DNA of 16,192 nt, from positions 1 through 16,192 of the forward strand of contig DASTWO010000065.1 in the NCBI GenBank assembly GCA_035776675.1, written 5' to 3'. The notes under the pieces are model-generated. The model saw nothing but the letters and a program-made list of their open reading frames with translations. It searched no databases and was not told where the DNA came from. The translations under genes and the position numbers were made by a program. The stretch is from DASSOY01 sp035776675. GTDB lineage: Bacteria; Bacillota; Bacilli; Bacillales; DASSOY01. Of this stretch, positions 1 to 6,238 are shown piece by piece (within the stretch, counting starts at the first letter, position 1; each line of letters starts with the position of its first letter).

Positions 1-640
1 GTTCCCCGCCGAAATCCCCCGGAGACGTCCACGTTCCCAGTTCAATGCCATTGATCCAAATCGTAATATCCGATGGCCAATCCAGTCTTGAATAAGGGGC
101 CTCCGAGCATATTTCAGCGGAAATCTCCAATTCCTTCACCTCGGAACCATAAGGAACCCGGTTCGGAAAACGATATTCAACCTTACCACTCCTGAACCAT
201 AGCAATTGTGCCCCCTTATGTTCCGGTTCGTAGAAACTCCTTGGATCGTCCTGCAAGCCCAGCTGCCCGTACTCGCCCAATATCCCGCATGTCGGGTCGA
301 CCTCGCAATTCACATACTCGCCGATTGGCATTTCAAAGATCGCGCTGTTTCCGGCAGGCTGTTCTTCAGGACTTAGATCAATGATGATCCGGTCATATCT
401 TTTCGAACTGATTTTCTGGCTTCCTCTTCCCGGAATGATCTCCGTAGACAGCAACCCCGCGTCCTCCAGCTTCTTGACGTTTACAGCTGTTGTTGAAAAA
501 GGCAGCTTTAATCGCTCGGAGATTTCATTGACATTCAGCGGTTCATTGCTGAGAATCTCCATGATCTTCATTCTATGTTCATTGGCTAAAGCCTTGCTAA
601 TATCGATGGCCTGGTCGGGTGACAAGTGTAGGATTCTCAA
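1..640 (-). CDS. ArsR-type winged-helix transcriptional regulator (partial, C-terminus beyond window)
   Basis: Read on the minus strand from a TTG at 640, the frame stays open to the window edge (213 codons). The TTG at 644 is ruled out because its frame stops after 15 codons. An AGGAG at 652-648 lies 7 nt before the chosen TTG. Residues about 7-75 look like an ArsR-type winged helix: the stretch ALANEHRMKIMEIL is followed by a recognition helix containing LPFSTTAVNVKKLEDAGLL. The remainder (about residues 85-213) is not a metal-sensor tail. It is a larger, beta-rich domain with motifs such as CEVDPTCGILGEYGQLG and YRFPNRVPYGSEVKELEIS. That architecture (HTH plus a large C-terminal domain) is seen in ArsR-like regulators of sugar gene clusters in Bacillales. 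The ligand and target are unknown. It is not part of the gal operon, because a terminator-like hairpin separates them. Confidence 0.85.
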   Translation of the reverse strand, partial: MRILHLSPDQAIDISKALANEHRMKIMEILSNEPLNVNEISERLKLPFSTTAVNVKKLEDAGLLSTEIIPGRGSQKISSKRYDRIIIDLSPEEQPAGNSAIFEMPIGEYVNCEVDPTCGILGEYGQLGLQDDPRSFYEPEHKGAQLLWFRSGKVEYRFPNRVPYGSEVKELEISAEICSEAPYSRLDWPSDITIWINGIELGTWTSPGDFGGE

Positions 641-666
641 TCAAGGTTCTCCTTTTATAACAATGT

Positions 667-681
667 TTATTAAAATAATAA
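667..681. promoter_or_regulatory. AT-rich inverted repeat upstream of the ArsR-type gene (possible operator)
   Basis: Arms TTATTA and TAATAA flank an AAA centre, 27 nt upstream of the TTG start. ArsR-type repressors often autoregulate through such palindromes, but AT-rich repeats arise easily by chance and I see no convincing -35/-10 pair here. Confidence 0.25.
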
Positions 682-761
682 CACAAATCCATGAATTGCC
701 GAATTCTCAACTCTTGGCAAAAGGTTTCTTGAACACACAAAATGCGAATCGAAACCCCATA

Positions 762-804
762 TAAAGAGAAGACAGATGATTCATTGGAGAAATCACCTGT
801 CTTC
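762..804 (-). terminator. Terminator-like hairpin downstream of galM
   Basis: The arms at 768-781 and 791-804 pair over 14 bp (one G-U type mismatch) around a 9-nt loop, 15 nt past the galM stop. On the minus strand the stem is followed by the modestly T-rich TCTTTATAT, so it is a weak-tailed intrinsic terminator, or an RNA end-stabilising hairpin, closing the gal operon. Confidence 0.6.
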
Positions 805-818
805 TTGGTCTAATCTTT

Positions 819-1868
819 TCAGTTTGTGGTGGTAAACCAATAGGAGGTTTCCGAATGATAAGCCTTCCCCTTCTCCAGAACAGCTGATTGGAACTGTGGA
901 TGATGAATGGAATCCGGCGGTCCCTGGGTTTCCAGACAGACTCCCAGATGCTTCTTAGAGCGGGTTCCTCTTATTTGTAAATCCCCCTGCAACTGATTAC
1001 CGGTATATAAGACAACACTCGGTTGATCTGTTTCGATTACAAGTTTCCGGCCGCTTTCCTCATCGGTCAGGATGATTTCCTTCTGTTGATTCTCGCTCAA
1101 TAGAAATGGATGATCGTAGCCGTTACCGACCAATTTATTTTGCGGGTGTGAGGAAGCAGGTCCGCTTTGCAGTTTTCTGCCTTCTCTGAAGTCAAAGGGA
1201 GTATCTTCGACTTCCTTGACCTGTCCGGTCGGCAATAATTCACCATCAAGCTCCAGAAACTGTTGACTTCTCATCAAGAGCTTATGATCCAGAACATCCC
1301 GTTTCAAGTTCCCGCTCAAGTTGAAATAAGAATGATTGGTTACATTCAATAAGGTATCTTGATCCGTTAAACCGTCATAAGAAATAACAAGTTCATTTTG
1401 ATTGTTCAATTGATAAGTAACTTTCATATCGACAGTGCCTGGATAGCCTTCTTCACCATCGGGGCTTTTATATGAGAACTCGATACGCGCCTCATTTTCG
1501 CCTTCAAGAACTTTCGCATCCCACAATACATGGCTAAACCCATTCGGTCCACCGTGAATGTGGTTTTGGTTTTCATTCTGTGGAAGCTCGTAACTTTTCC
1601 CATTCAGTTCGAACCGGCCTTGCTTGATCCGGCCTGCCACTCGTCCGACAACGGCACCGAAATAAGGTGAATGTTGCAAATAGTCGTCCAGCGAGTCAAA
1701 CCCCAACACAACATTTTCTACATTTCCATTCCGGTCCGGCACCAGAATCTTGGTTATGACACATCCATAATCCAAACAGGCCAACGTCATGCCCTTGTCA
1801 TTCTTCATCGTAAACAGACTGACGGTCTGCCCATTAACCTCTCCAAATCTCTCTTTAAGGATTTCCAT
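819..1868 (-). CDS. galM: Aldose 1-epimerase (galactose mutarotase)
   Basis: Cytoplasmic mutarotase converting beta-D-galactose to the alpha anomer used by galactokinase, the entry step of the Leloir pathway. With the ATG at 1868 it is 349 residues, normal for the family. The expected catalytic residues are visible: His105 in NHIHGG, His179 in TNHSYFNLSG (general acid) and Glu313 in GVCLETQGPPDS (general base). The ATG is preferred because GGAG at 1879-1876 stands 7 nt before it. The same frame can also be opened by a GTG at 1874, but that lies directly on the ribosome binding site. It is the last gene of galT-galK-galM, 67 nt after the galK stop. An intrinsic terminator sits in that gap, so its expression probably depends on read-through. 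Confidence 0.96.
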   Translation of the reverse strand: MEILKERFGEVNGQTVSLFTMKNDKGMTLACLDYGCVITKILVPDRNGNVENVVLGFDSLDDYLQHSPYFGAVVGRVAGRIKQGRFELNGKSYELPQNENQNHIHGGPNGFSHVLWDAKVLEGENEARIEFSYKSPDGEEGYPGTVDMKVTYQLNNQNELVISYDGLTDQDTLLNVTNHSYFNLSGNLKRDVLDHKLLMRSQQFLELDGELLPTGQVKEVEDTPFDFREGRKLQSGPASSHPQNKLVGNGYDHPFLLSENQQKEIILTDEESGRKLVIETDQPSVVLYTGNQLQGDLQIRGTRSKKHLGVCLETQGPPDSIHHPQFQSAVLEKGKAYHSETSYWFTTTN

Positions 1869-1887
1869 TTTCACTCTCCATTCTTAC

Positions 1888-1921
1888 AAAAAAAAGTGGG
1901 GACCGGCTGTCGGACGGTCCC
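1888..1921 (-). terminator. Intrinsic terminator inside the gal operon, between galK and galM
   Basis: A 7-bp GC-rich stem (GGGACCG at 1921-1915 on the minus strand pairing with CGGTCCC at 1905-1899, 9-nt loop) is followed after CAC by eight T residues (1895-1888). The T run ends just before the galM ribosome binding site (1879-1876). This is a textbook Rho-independent terminator within an operon and should lower galM expression relative to galT and galK. Confidence 0.85.
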
Positions 1922-1935
1922 AGCTACACCAGTCA

Positions 1936-3114
1936 TTAAACGGTTGCCTCTTCCAGTTCCTTAACCCCATCACCGATCTCACAGGTGTAAAAGGTTGGTG
2001 ACAAACCGGTCTCCTTCTCATAAACTTCCTGAACCTGTTCTTTAAATTCTGAGATAACATCTTTTTTCACAATACTGATCGTACAGCCGCCAAATCCGGC
2101 ACCTGTCATCCTTGTTCCAATACATCCCTTAACAGCTTTTTGGGCTTCGAACAACGCGTCTAACTCATGTCCGGTAACCTCGTAATCATCACGCAATGAT
2201 TCATGGGATTGTTTCATCAGCTCGCCGAAGACGGCAAGATCCCCTTTCTTCAGCACCTTTCGGGCAAGGTTTACCCGTTCGTTTTCCGTCACCACATGAC
2301 GAACTCGTCGGAAGACTACGTCATTTCCGATATTGTCCTTCACCTTCCTGAATTCGTCAATCGATAACTCTCCAAGCGTCTGAATGTCTTTCTTCATTTC
2401 CCGAATCTGCTCAAGCCCCTGCTCACATTCCGAACGCCGTTCGTTATATTTGGAATCAGCAAGGCCGCGTCGTTTATTCGTATTCGTAATGACAAGTCGA
2501 TAGTCTCCCAATTCCAGCGGCACTTTCTCATACTCTAGAGTACTGCAATCAAGAAAAAGCGCATGATCTTTCTTCCCGAAACCAACAGCGAATTGATCCA
2601 TAATCCCTGTGCTGACCCCGATAAAGTTATTCTCCACTCGTTGCGTAAGCTTTGCCAGTTGTTTGGTTGATGGTTGCTCCCCTGCCAACCTGGACAGACC
2701 AAAGGCCGTCACCATTCCAATCGAAGCAGATGAAGATAAGCCGGCTCCATTCGGAATATTTCCGTGATAGTAAACATCCGCCCCTGTTACCTTGACGCCC
2801 AATTTCAACAGTTCTTGCACGACACCTTTCGGGTAATTCCCCCATGGATCATCACCCTGGAAATGAAGCTCCTCAGATGAGAAAGACACCGGATCATCCG
2901 GAAAGCTTTCGCTGAACAAATGAAATTTCCCGTCATCACGAGATTTAGCCACCATATAAGTCCCGATTGTCAGAGCGGCGGGAAATACAAAACCACCGTT
3001 ATAATCAGTATGTTCCCCAATTAAATTCACTCGACCCGGAGCGAAGAAAACACGAATCCCCTCGTTATTTCCCGGAAAATAATGCTGAAATCGCTCGATT
3101 ATTTCATTCTCCAT
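1936..3114 (-). CDS. galK: Galactokinase
   Basis: ATP-dependent phosphorylation of alpha-D-galactose to galactose-1-phosphate in the cytoplasm. It has 392 residues, the usual bacterial length. All three GHMP-kinase motifs are present: the galactokinase signature GRVNLIGEHTDYNGG at residues 27-41, the ATP-binding PNGAGLSSSASIG at 121-133, and the C-terminal MTGAGFGGCTIS. The likely catalytic pair is Arg28 and Asp173 (in GIMDQFAVGFG). The ATG at 3114 immediately follows the galT TGA stop (3117-3115), with no spacer and a GGGAGAGG ribosome binding site inside the end of galT, indicating translational coupling. It is followed by an intrinsic terminator before galM. Confidence 0.98.
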   Translation of the reverse strand: MENEIIERFQHYFPGNNEGIRVFFAPGRVNLIGEHTDYNGGFVFPAALTIGTYMVAKSRDDGKFHLFSESFPDDPVSFSSEELHFQGDDPWGNYPKGVVQELLKLGVKVTGADVYYHGNIPNGAGLSSSASIGMVTAFGLSRLAGEQPSTKQLAKLTQRVENNFIGVSTGIMDQFAVGFGKKDHALFLDCSTLEYEKVPLELGDYRLVITNTNKRRGLADSKYNERRSECEQGLEQIREMKKDIQTLGELSIDEFRKVKDNIGNDVVFRRVRHVVTENERVNLARKVLKKGDLAVFGELMKQSHESLRDDYEVTGHELDALFEAQKAVKGCIGTRMTGAGFGGCTISIVKKDVISEFKEQVQEVYEKETGLSPTFYTCEIGDGVKELEEATV

Positions 3115-4089
3115 TCAATTCCTCTCCCTTGCATACTCAGAAACAGCGGAACGCAATACCGCGGATGTCTCCTCGACTTTCATCGGGTTAGCAGCCGCCC
3201 ATCCTCCTGTTTCTGAAGAAGCATTGTATTTCAATTTGTCTTCTCCACGCAGTGGAGGATAGAATTCAATATGAAAGCGATAAAAGTCGTGCACGTCATT
3301 TCCTGACACCGGTTCCTGATGCATGGTCATCATATAAGGAAAACTTCTATTATAGACACGGTCCATTCCACCGACCACATTCTGCAAGATCTCACCGACG
3401 TCACGCTTTTGATCCTCTGTAAATTCTGTGATGGCCGTTTGATTGGTTTTGCTGATAATAAAGACACCGAACGGATAATCTGTAAAAAACGGAATGAAGG
3501 CAATAAAATGTTCGTTTTCAAGAATGACACGCTCGCCGAACCGCTTTTCCTCGGCTATCATATCGTCAAATAAATTACGTCCGTGCTCTTTATAATAGGC
3601 GGAGCAAGAATCCAGTTCGGTCTTCACTTTCAAAGGCACAAAAGGGTAGGCGTAAACTTGCCCATGTGGATGAGGCATCGTTACACCAACTTCTTCACCA
3701 CGGTTTTCGAAGATCATTACATACTCATGGTTGGGATCCTTGGCCAATTGTTCGTAAGTATCCGTCCATAAATTCACAAGCTTGTTCATATGGCCGCTAG
3801 ACAAATCCGGAATAGCCGCATGATGGTCAGGTGAGTATAAGACGACCTCACATTTCCCAACAGCTTCCCGCGTTTTGTATAACCCGCCTCCGACTTGATC
3901 AGGTTCAGGCGGATTCTCTGATAACACAGGAAAATCATTATGATACAAATGGACATCATAATTTTCCGGAACCTTCCCCGATCCAGGACAAAACGGGCAG
4001 TTGCCTTTCGGCATGTTCGGACGCTTCTGCCGTTGTGCAGATACCATTGTCCAGTCTCGTAACAATGGATTGTACCTCAATTCCGCCAT
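3115..4089 (-). CDS. galT: Galactose-1-phosphate uridylyltransferase (type I, HIT superfamily)
   Basis: Exchanges UMP between UDP-glucose and galactose-1-phosphate, giving UDP-galactose and glucose-1-phosphate. It has 324 residues. The active-site motif HPHGQ lies at residues 140-144, with His142 as the expected uridylylated nucleophile. Zinc ligands are likely Cys31 and Cys34 (CPFC), His89 (SPDHH) and His140. The substrate-contact stretch MMTMHQEPV is near the C-terminus. This is the short type I enzyme, unlike the roughly 500-residue type II GalT of Bacillus subtilis. It is the first gene of the operon: ATG at 4089 with GGAG about 9 nt upstream, directly behind a strong promoter and a candidate repressor site. 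No galE is in the window, so UDP-galactose 4-epimerase must be encoded elsewhere. Confidence 0.97.
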   Translation of the reverse strand: MAELRYNPLLRDWTMVSAQRQKRPNMPKGNCPFCPGSGKVPENYDVHLYHNDFPVLSENPPEPDQVGGGLYKTREAVGKCEVVLYSPDHHAAIPDLSSGHMNKLVNLWTDTYEQLAKDPNHEYVMIFENRGEEVGVTMPHPHGQVYAYPFVPLKVKTELDSCSAYYKEHGRNLFDDMIAEEKRFGERVILENEHFIAFIPFFTDYPFGVFIISKTNQTAITEFTEDQKRDVGEILQNVVGGMDRVYNRSFPYMMTMHQEPVSGNDVHDFYRFHIEFYPPLRGEDKLKYNASSETGGWAAANPMKVEETSAVLRSAVSEYARERN

Positions 4090-4112
4090 ATGGCTTCACT
4101 CCTTTGTCCAAA

Positions 4113-4136
4113 TTTAGTTTGTTAATTAATTTTATT
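4113..4136. promoter_or_regulatory. Candidate ROK-repressor operator in the gal leader
   Basis: TTAGTTTGTT at 4114-4123 matches the conserved half-site of Bacillus XylR operators (TTAGTTTGTT...AACAAACTAA). It runs into the palindrome TTAATTAA (4122-4129). The second half-site is poor. It lies between the predicted gal start point (about 4145) and galT, a position suited to repression by the adjacent ROK protein. An 11-bp block TTAATTAATTT (4122-4132) recurs at 4209-4219 beside the repressor's own promoter. Confidence 0.42.
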
Positions 4137-4151
4137 TTCTATATTACCTTC

Positions 4152-4180
4152 ATTATATAGACCGGTTACATGTTTTGCAA
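4152..4180 (-). promoter_or_regulatory. gal operon promoter (sigma-A type)
   Basis: On the minus strand, -35 TTGCAA (4180-4175), a 17-nt spacer and a perfect -10 TATAAT (4157-4152). Predicted start about 4145, giving a leader of roughly 55 nt before galT. The TTGCAA is palindromic and also serves the divergent promoter. Confidence 0.75.
4157..4170. promoter_or_regulatory. Possible degenerate cre site over the gal promoter spacer
   Basis: On the minus strand TGTAACCGGTCTAT fits the cre consensus TGWNANCGNTNWCA at 12 of 14 positions, failing only at the last two. Its location between -35 and -10 would suit CcpA repression. The match is incomplete, so this is only a suggestion. Confidence 0.25.
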
Positions 4181-4204
4181 TAGAAACTTCCCGCGATATA
4201 TAAT
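4175..4204 (+). promoter_or_regulatory. Promoter of the ROK repressor gene (sigma-A type)
   Basis: -35 TTGCAA (4175-4180), an 18-nt spacer and a perfect -10 TATAAT (4199-4204), predicted start about 4211. The -35 hexamer is the same six base pairs used by the divergent gal promoter. Confidence 0.65.
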
Positions 4205-4205
4205 A

Positions 4206-4231
4206 GAATTAATTAATTTAATTTTATTAAT
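4206..4231. promoter_or_regulatory. Candidate autoregulatory operator at the repressor promoter
   Basis: A dense AT palindrome, including the perfect 12-bp AATTAATTAATT (4207-4218), covers the predicted start point. It shares TTAATTAATTT with the gal-leader site, 87 bp away. It mirrors the position of the other site around the shared -35, which is why I regard it as an operator rather than random AT-rich DNA. Confidence 0.35.
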
Positions 4232-4304
4232 ACCTTTGACTGGGCAATAAAATTCACCAAAATGAAATTTGATTTAAAGTCCGTTGGAATTGGGAGGGAT
4301 GAGT

Positions 4305-5528
4305 ATGCCGCAAGCACCAACTGTTGGAAGCTTCCAGCTGATGAAGTCGTTGAACCGTTCTTTGGTTTTGAATACAATCCGGGAAGAAGGGCCGATTTCA
4401 AGGGCGGATGTTGCCAAAACGACAAAGCTAACGCCTCCGACCGTCAGTAACATCGTCAAGGAACTGATCGAGTCGGGCATTATTATTGAAAAGAATCAAG
4501 GCGTTTCCCGTGGTGGCCGGAAACCGACAATGCTTGTGATCAACGCCAGAAATTTCTACGTAATCGGCCTTGATGTCGGTCCTAAAGACATCAAAGTGAT
4601 TCTTACCGATTTGAACGCTAATATTGTTGAACAGTTCCAAAAGAATATTCCAAAAGACATCTCCAGTGAAGGGCTGCTCGCATTAATGAAAGAAAGTATC
4701 CGTCCCTTATTGGAAACCAGCCATGTCGATCAACATAAGTTTCTCGGAATCGGTGTTGGTATGCATGGAATGGTAGATGTTGAGAAAGGCGTTTCACTTT
4801 TCGCTCCTAACCTGCAGTTGCGCGACATTCCCATTAAGGAATCCCTTGAGGAAGAATTCAAGATGATCGTGAAAGTCGAAAATGACGCAAGAGCCATGGC
4901 GCTCGGAGAGGCCTGGTTCGGAAACGGGAATGGAGCGGAATCCGCGGTATGCGTCAACGTTGGACGCGGGATCGGAGCCGGAATTATTATTAACGGGAAA
5001 CTGTTTCATGGTGAGCATTTCATAGGCGGCGAAATCGGCCATATGACGATTGACATCGATGGACCGAAATGCAGCTGTGGCAATTACGGATGCTTGCAAG
5101 CATTGGCAGCGGGGCCGGTGATTACTGATCGAGCCGCAAAAGAAATAGCGACAGGACGGGAAAGTCTGCTCGAACAATTAGCTGAAGGTGATCTTCAATC
5201 CATTACAGGAGAAATGGTCCACAGGGCTGCCGAAAAGGGAGATCCGCTCAGCGTTGAAATTCTGGATGAAATCGGAAGATACCTCGGAATTGGATTGACC
5301 AACTTGATCCATACGGTGAACCCGGACCGCATTGTAATCGGCGGAGGGGTTGCAAAATCAGGAGATTATATTCTGGACAGTATTAAGAAAACGATCGCGC
5401 AGAGAGCCCTTACAGATAAGGCGAAACGAACGGGTGTCCATCTTTCAAAGTTGGGTGAACATGCAACTGCAATCGGGGCGATTTCATTATTGCTCGTGGA
5501 ATTGTTCTCAACTCGAACAGCCGAATAA
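4305..5528 (+). CDS. ROK-family transcriptional repressor (XylR/NagC type), probable gal regulator
   Basis: It has 407 residues from the ATG at 4305, chosen because GGGAGG at 4292-4297 lies 7 nt upstream. In-frame TTG 4284 and ATG 4299 sit on or before that site. Residues about 15-62 form a winged helix (ISRADVAKTTKLTPPTVSNIVKELIESGII). Residues 85-407 are a ROK sugar-binding fold. The zinc site is complete: His246 in GGEIGHM, then Cys256, Cys258 and Cys263 in KCSCGNYGC. The conserved Asp194 (VENDA) is kept, but the phosphate loop reads GLDVGPKDIKV instead of the kinase DxGGT pattern, so it should bind sugar without phosphorylating it. The residue after the zinc site is Gln265 (GCLQ), where ROK proteins usually have Glu. 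It is divergent from galT, with XylR-like half-sites between them. The inducer is inferred to be galactose or a related sugar. Confidence 0.92.
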   Translation: MPQAPTVGSFQLMKSLNRSLVLNTIREEGPISRADVAKTTKLTPPTVSNIVKELIESGIIIEKNQGVSRGGRKPTMLVINARNFYVIGLDVGPKDIKVILTDLNANIVEQFQKNIPKDISSEGLLALMKESIRPLLETSHVDQHKFLGIGVGMHGMVDVEKGVSLFAPNLQLRDIPIKESLEEEFKMIVKVENDARAMALGEAWFGNGNGAESAVCVNVGRGIGAGIIINGKLFHGEHFIGGEIGHMTIDIDGPKCSCGNYGCLQALAAGPVITDRAAKEIATGRESLLEQLAEGDLQSITGEMVHRAAEKGDPLSVEILDEIGRYLGIGLTNLIHTVNPDRIVIGGGVAKSGDYILDSIKKTIAQRALTDKAKRTGVHLSKLGEHATAIGAISLLLVELFSTRTAE

Positions 5529-5544
5529 GGTGAGGGAATCGTAA

Positions 5545-5665
5545 TTGGTGCATATCCTCGCCGGTTTGACGCATAAATTGAGACTTTGACGCAAATCATT
5601 GAATTTCGACTCATAAAATTAAAACCTGACGCAAAGATGTTCACTTCAACGCAATTGGGCTTCCA
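5545..5665. repeat. Tandem array with an exact 20-bp period (TTGACGCA family)
   Basis: Five units begin at 5566, 5586, 5606, 5626 and 5646, exactly 20 bp apart: TTGACGCA, TTGACGCA, TCGACTCA, CTGACGCA, TCAACGCA. A degenerate sixth, TTGGTGCA, starts at 5545. The second half of each unit is a looser AT-rich block with ATTGA-like content. It starts 17 bp after the repressor stop. I see no coding frame or hairpin in it. Function unknown. Confidence 0.8.
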
Positions 5666-5681
5666 GACAGAGGATCCACCA

Positions 5682-5821
5682 TGATCGAATTTGATTGATT
5701 ATGCTCAAATATGACTGATTTTGCTCGTCTGTGATCATTTATGATTGATTATGCTCATTTGTGATCGTTTTTGATCGAATGTGATTGATTATGCTCATTT
5801 TTGATTGATTTTGACTGACTT
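5682..5821. repeat. Tandem array of 14 decamers with an exact 10-bp period
   Basis: Fourteen consecutive 10-mers each begin with TG at 5682, 5692, and so on to 5812. Forms include TGATTGATTA (5692, 5742, 5782), TGCTCATTTG and TGCTCATTTT (5752, 5792), TGATCGAATT/G (5682, 5772) and TGACTGATTT (5712). TGATTGATTATGCTCA occurs three times. Phase is kept without any insertion or deletion across 140 bp even though the bases vary. The period is close to one helical turn. TGA stops occur in all forward frames, so it is not coding on the plus strand. Confidence 0.9.
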
Positions 5822-5849
5822 TAGAAGGCCAATTCGACCCATTACAATT

Positions 5850-5905
5850 AAAAAAACGGGGCTGTTCCAAAAGTTTCGGTGAAAAACAACTTTCAGAACG
5901 GCCCC
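5850..5905 (-). terminator. Large palindromic hairpin with T7 tail; terminator or IS-end remnant
   Basis: CGGGGCTGTTCCAAAAGTT (5857-5875) pairs imperfectly with AACTTTCAGAACGGCCCCG (5887-5905) around a short loop. On the minus strand the stem is followed by seven T (5856-5850), so it is a good minus-strand terminator. GGGGCTGTTCCAAAAG also resembles terminal inverted repeats of IS1182-type elements in Bacillales, suggesting a transposon-derived palindrome. No transposase is present. It could end the candidate antisense RNA of the neighbouring toxin locus. Confidence 0.65.
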
Positions 5906-6023
5906 GCTTTGTGACTGGAAAACCCGCCCAATGCCCTTGGGCTTTAGACGCAAATCGCCTGAATGGGCATCGGTCTTTTTCCCTATTTTTTGAAAAATCA
6001 ACCAAATCGTAAGAGATATGTTG

Positions 6024-6029
6024 TATACT
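6024..6029 (+). promoter_or_regulatory. Candidate -10 of the toxin gene promoter
   Basis: TATACT, five of six matches to the sigma-A -10, about 64 nt upstream of the toxin start. No clear -35 is visible 16-18 nt further upstream, so the assignment is tentative. A start near 6036 would place the 5' arm of the long-range inverted repeat close to the RNA 5' end. Confidence 0.35.
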
Positions 6030-6056
6030 GGTTTTATAGATTGGACAACTGTCCCT

Positions 6057-6196
6057 ACAGAATGAGTGAGCCTTAATCGGGAGGTGATTTCCTTGACTCC
6101 GTACGAATCGCTCACGCTCATGATAACCTTTGGGTTACTGATTGCAACGATGATGAATTCACGGAGACGTTAACCAGTCACTCACACTCATTCTGT
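6057..6196 (+). other. Long-range inverted repeat joining the 5' and 3' ends of the toxin mRNA
   Basis: ACAGAATGAGTG at 6057-6068 is the perfect complement of CACTCATTCTGT at 6185-6196, framing the toxin ribosome binding site and CDS. Type I toxin mRNAs commonly fold 5' to 3' to block or delay translation, so this supports the toxin call. A near copy of the 3' arm, TCGCTCACGCTCAT, lies inside the CDS at 6108-6121. Confidence 0.65.
6093..6173 (+). CDS. Small holin-like type I toxin (BsrG/TxpA/Hol-Tox-like), 26 residues
   Basis: The reading frame starts at TTG 6093 and ends at TAA 6171-6173, giving MTPYESLTLMITFGLLIATMMNSRRR. The N-terminal M-T-x-Y-E-S-L motif followed by a single hydrophobic helix (about residues 8-21) and a basic tail is the hallmark of the BsrG/TxpA and putative holin-like toxin families in Firmicutes. 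Such peptides act at the membrane when their antisense RNA is depleted. The ribosome binding site GGGAGGTGAT is unusually complementary to 16S rRNA, 8 nt from the start, as in type I toxins. A strong terminator follows 30 nt after the stop. At 26 residues it is shorter than BsrG (about 38) and TxpA, so toxicity is not assured. It lies between unrelated sugar loci and is easily missed by gene callers. Confidence 0.8.
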   Translation: MTPYESLTLMITFGLLIATMMNSRRR

Positions 6197-6202
6197 CAAC
6201 TT

Positions 6203-6238
6203 GGCCGGGGCCCCACACCCCGGTCCCTTTTTCTTTAT
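6203..6238 (+). terminator. Intrinsic terminator of the toxin mRNA
   Basis: GGCCGGGG (6203-6210) pairs with CCCCGGTC (6218-6225), 8 bp with one G-U pair and a 7-nt loop, followed by CCTTTTTCTTT. It is a strong plus-strand Rho-independent terminator for the 26-residue toxin gene. Confidence 0.85.

Larger units (their letters stand above)
5850..6230 (-). ncRNA. Predicted antisense antitoxin RNA (3' end uncertain)
   Basis: Inferred from the minus-strand promoter at 6237-6265 and the first convincing minus-strand terminator downstream, the T7 hairpin at 5850-5905. If it runs that far it is about 380 nt; a shorter form ending near the GGACA/TGTCC hairpin around 6044-6055 is possible. It would overlap the whole toxin mRNA. 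No direct evidence of transcription is available. Confidence 0.35.

Noticed and set aside
2888..2905. Palindrome around GGAAAGCTTTC inside galK as a cre site
   Set aside because: It lacks the central CG required of cre and lies in conserved coding sequence.
5545..5821. CRISPR array
   Set aside because: Units are contiguous or 20-bp and degenerate, with no unique spacers of 30 bp or more and no cas genes.
5739..6121. Two minus-strand frames of 88 and 108 codons over the repeat array and hairpin
   Set aside because: They translate repeats and the palindrome into low-complexity sequence, lack good ribosome binding sites, and overlap the stronger toxin locus.
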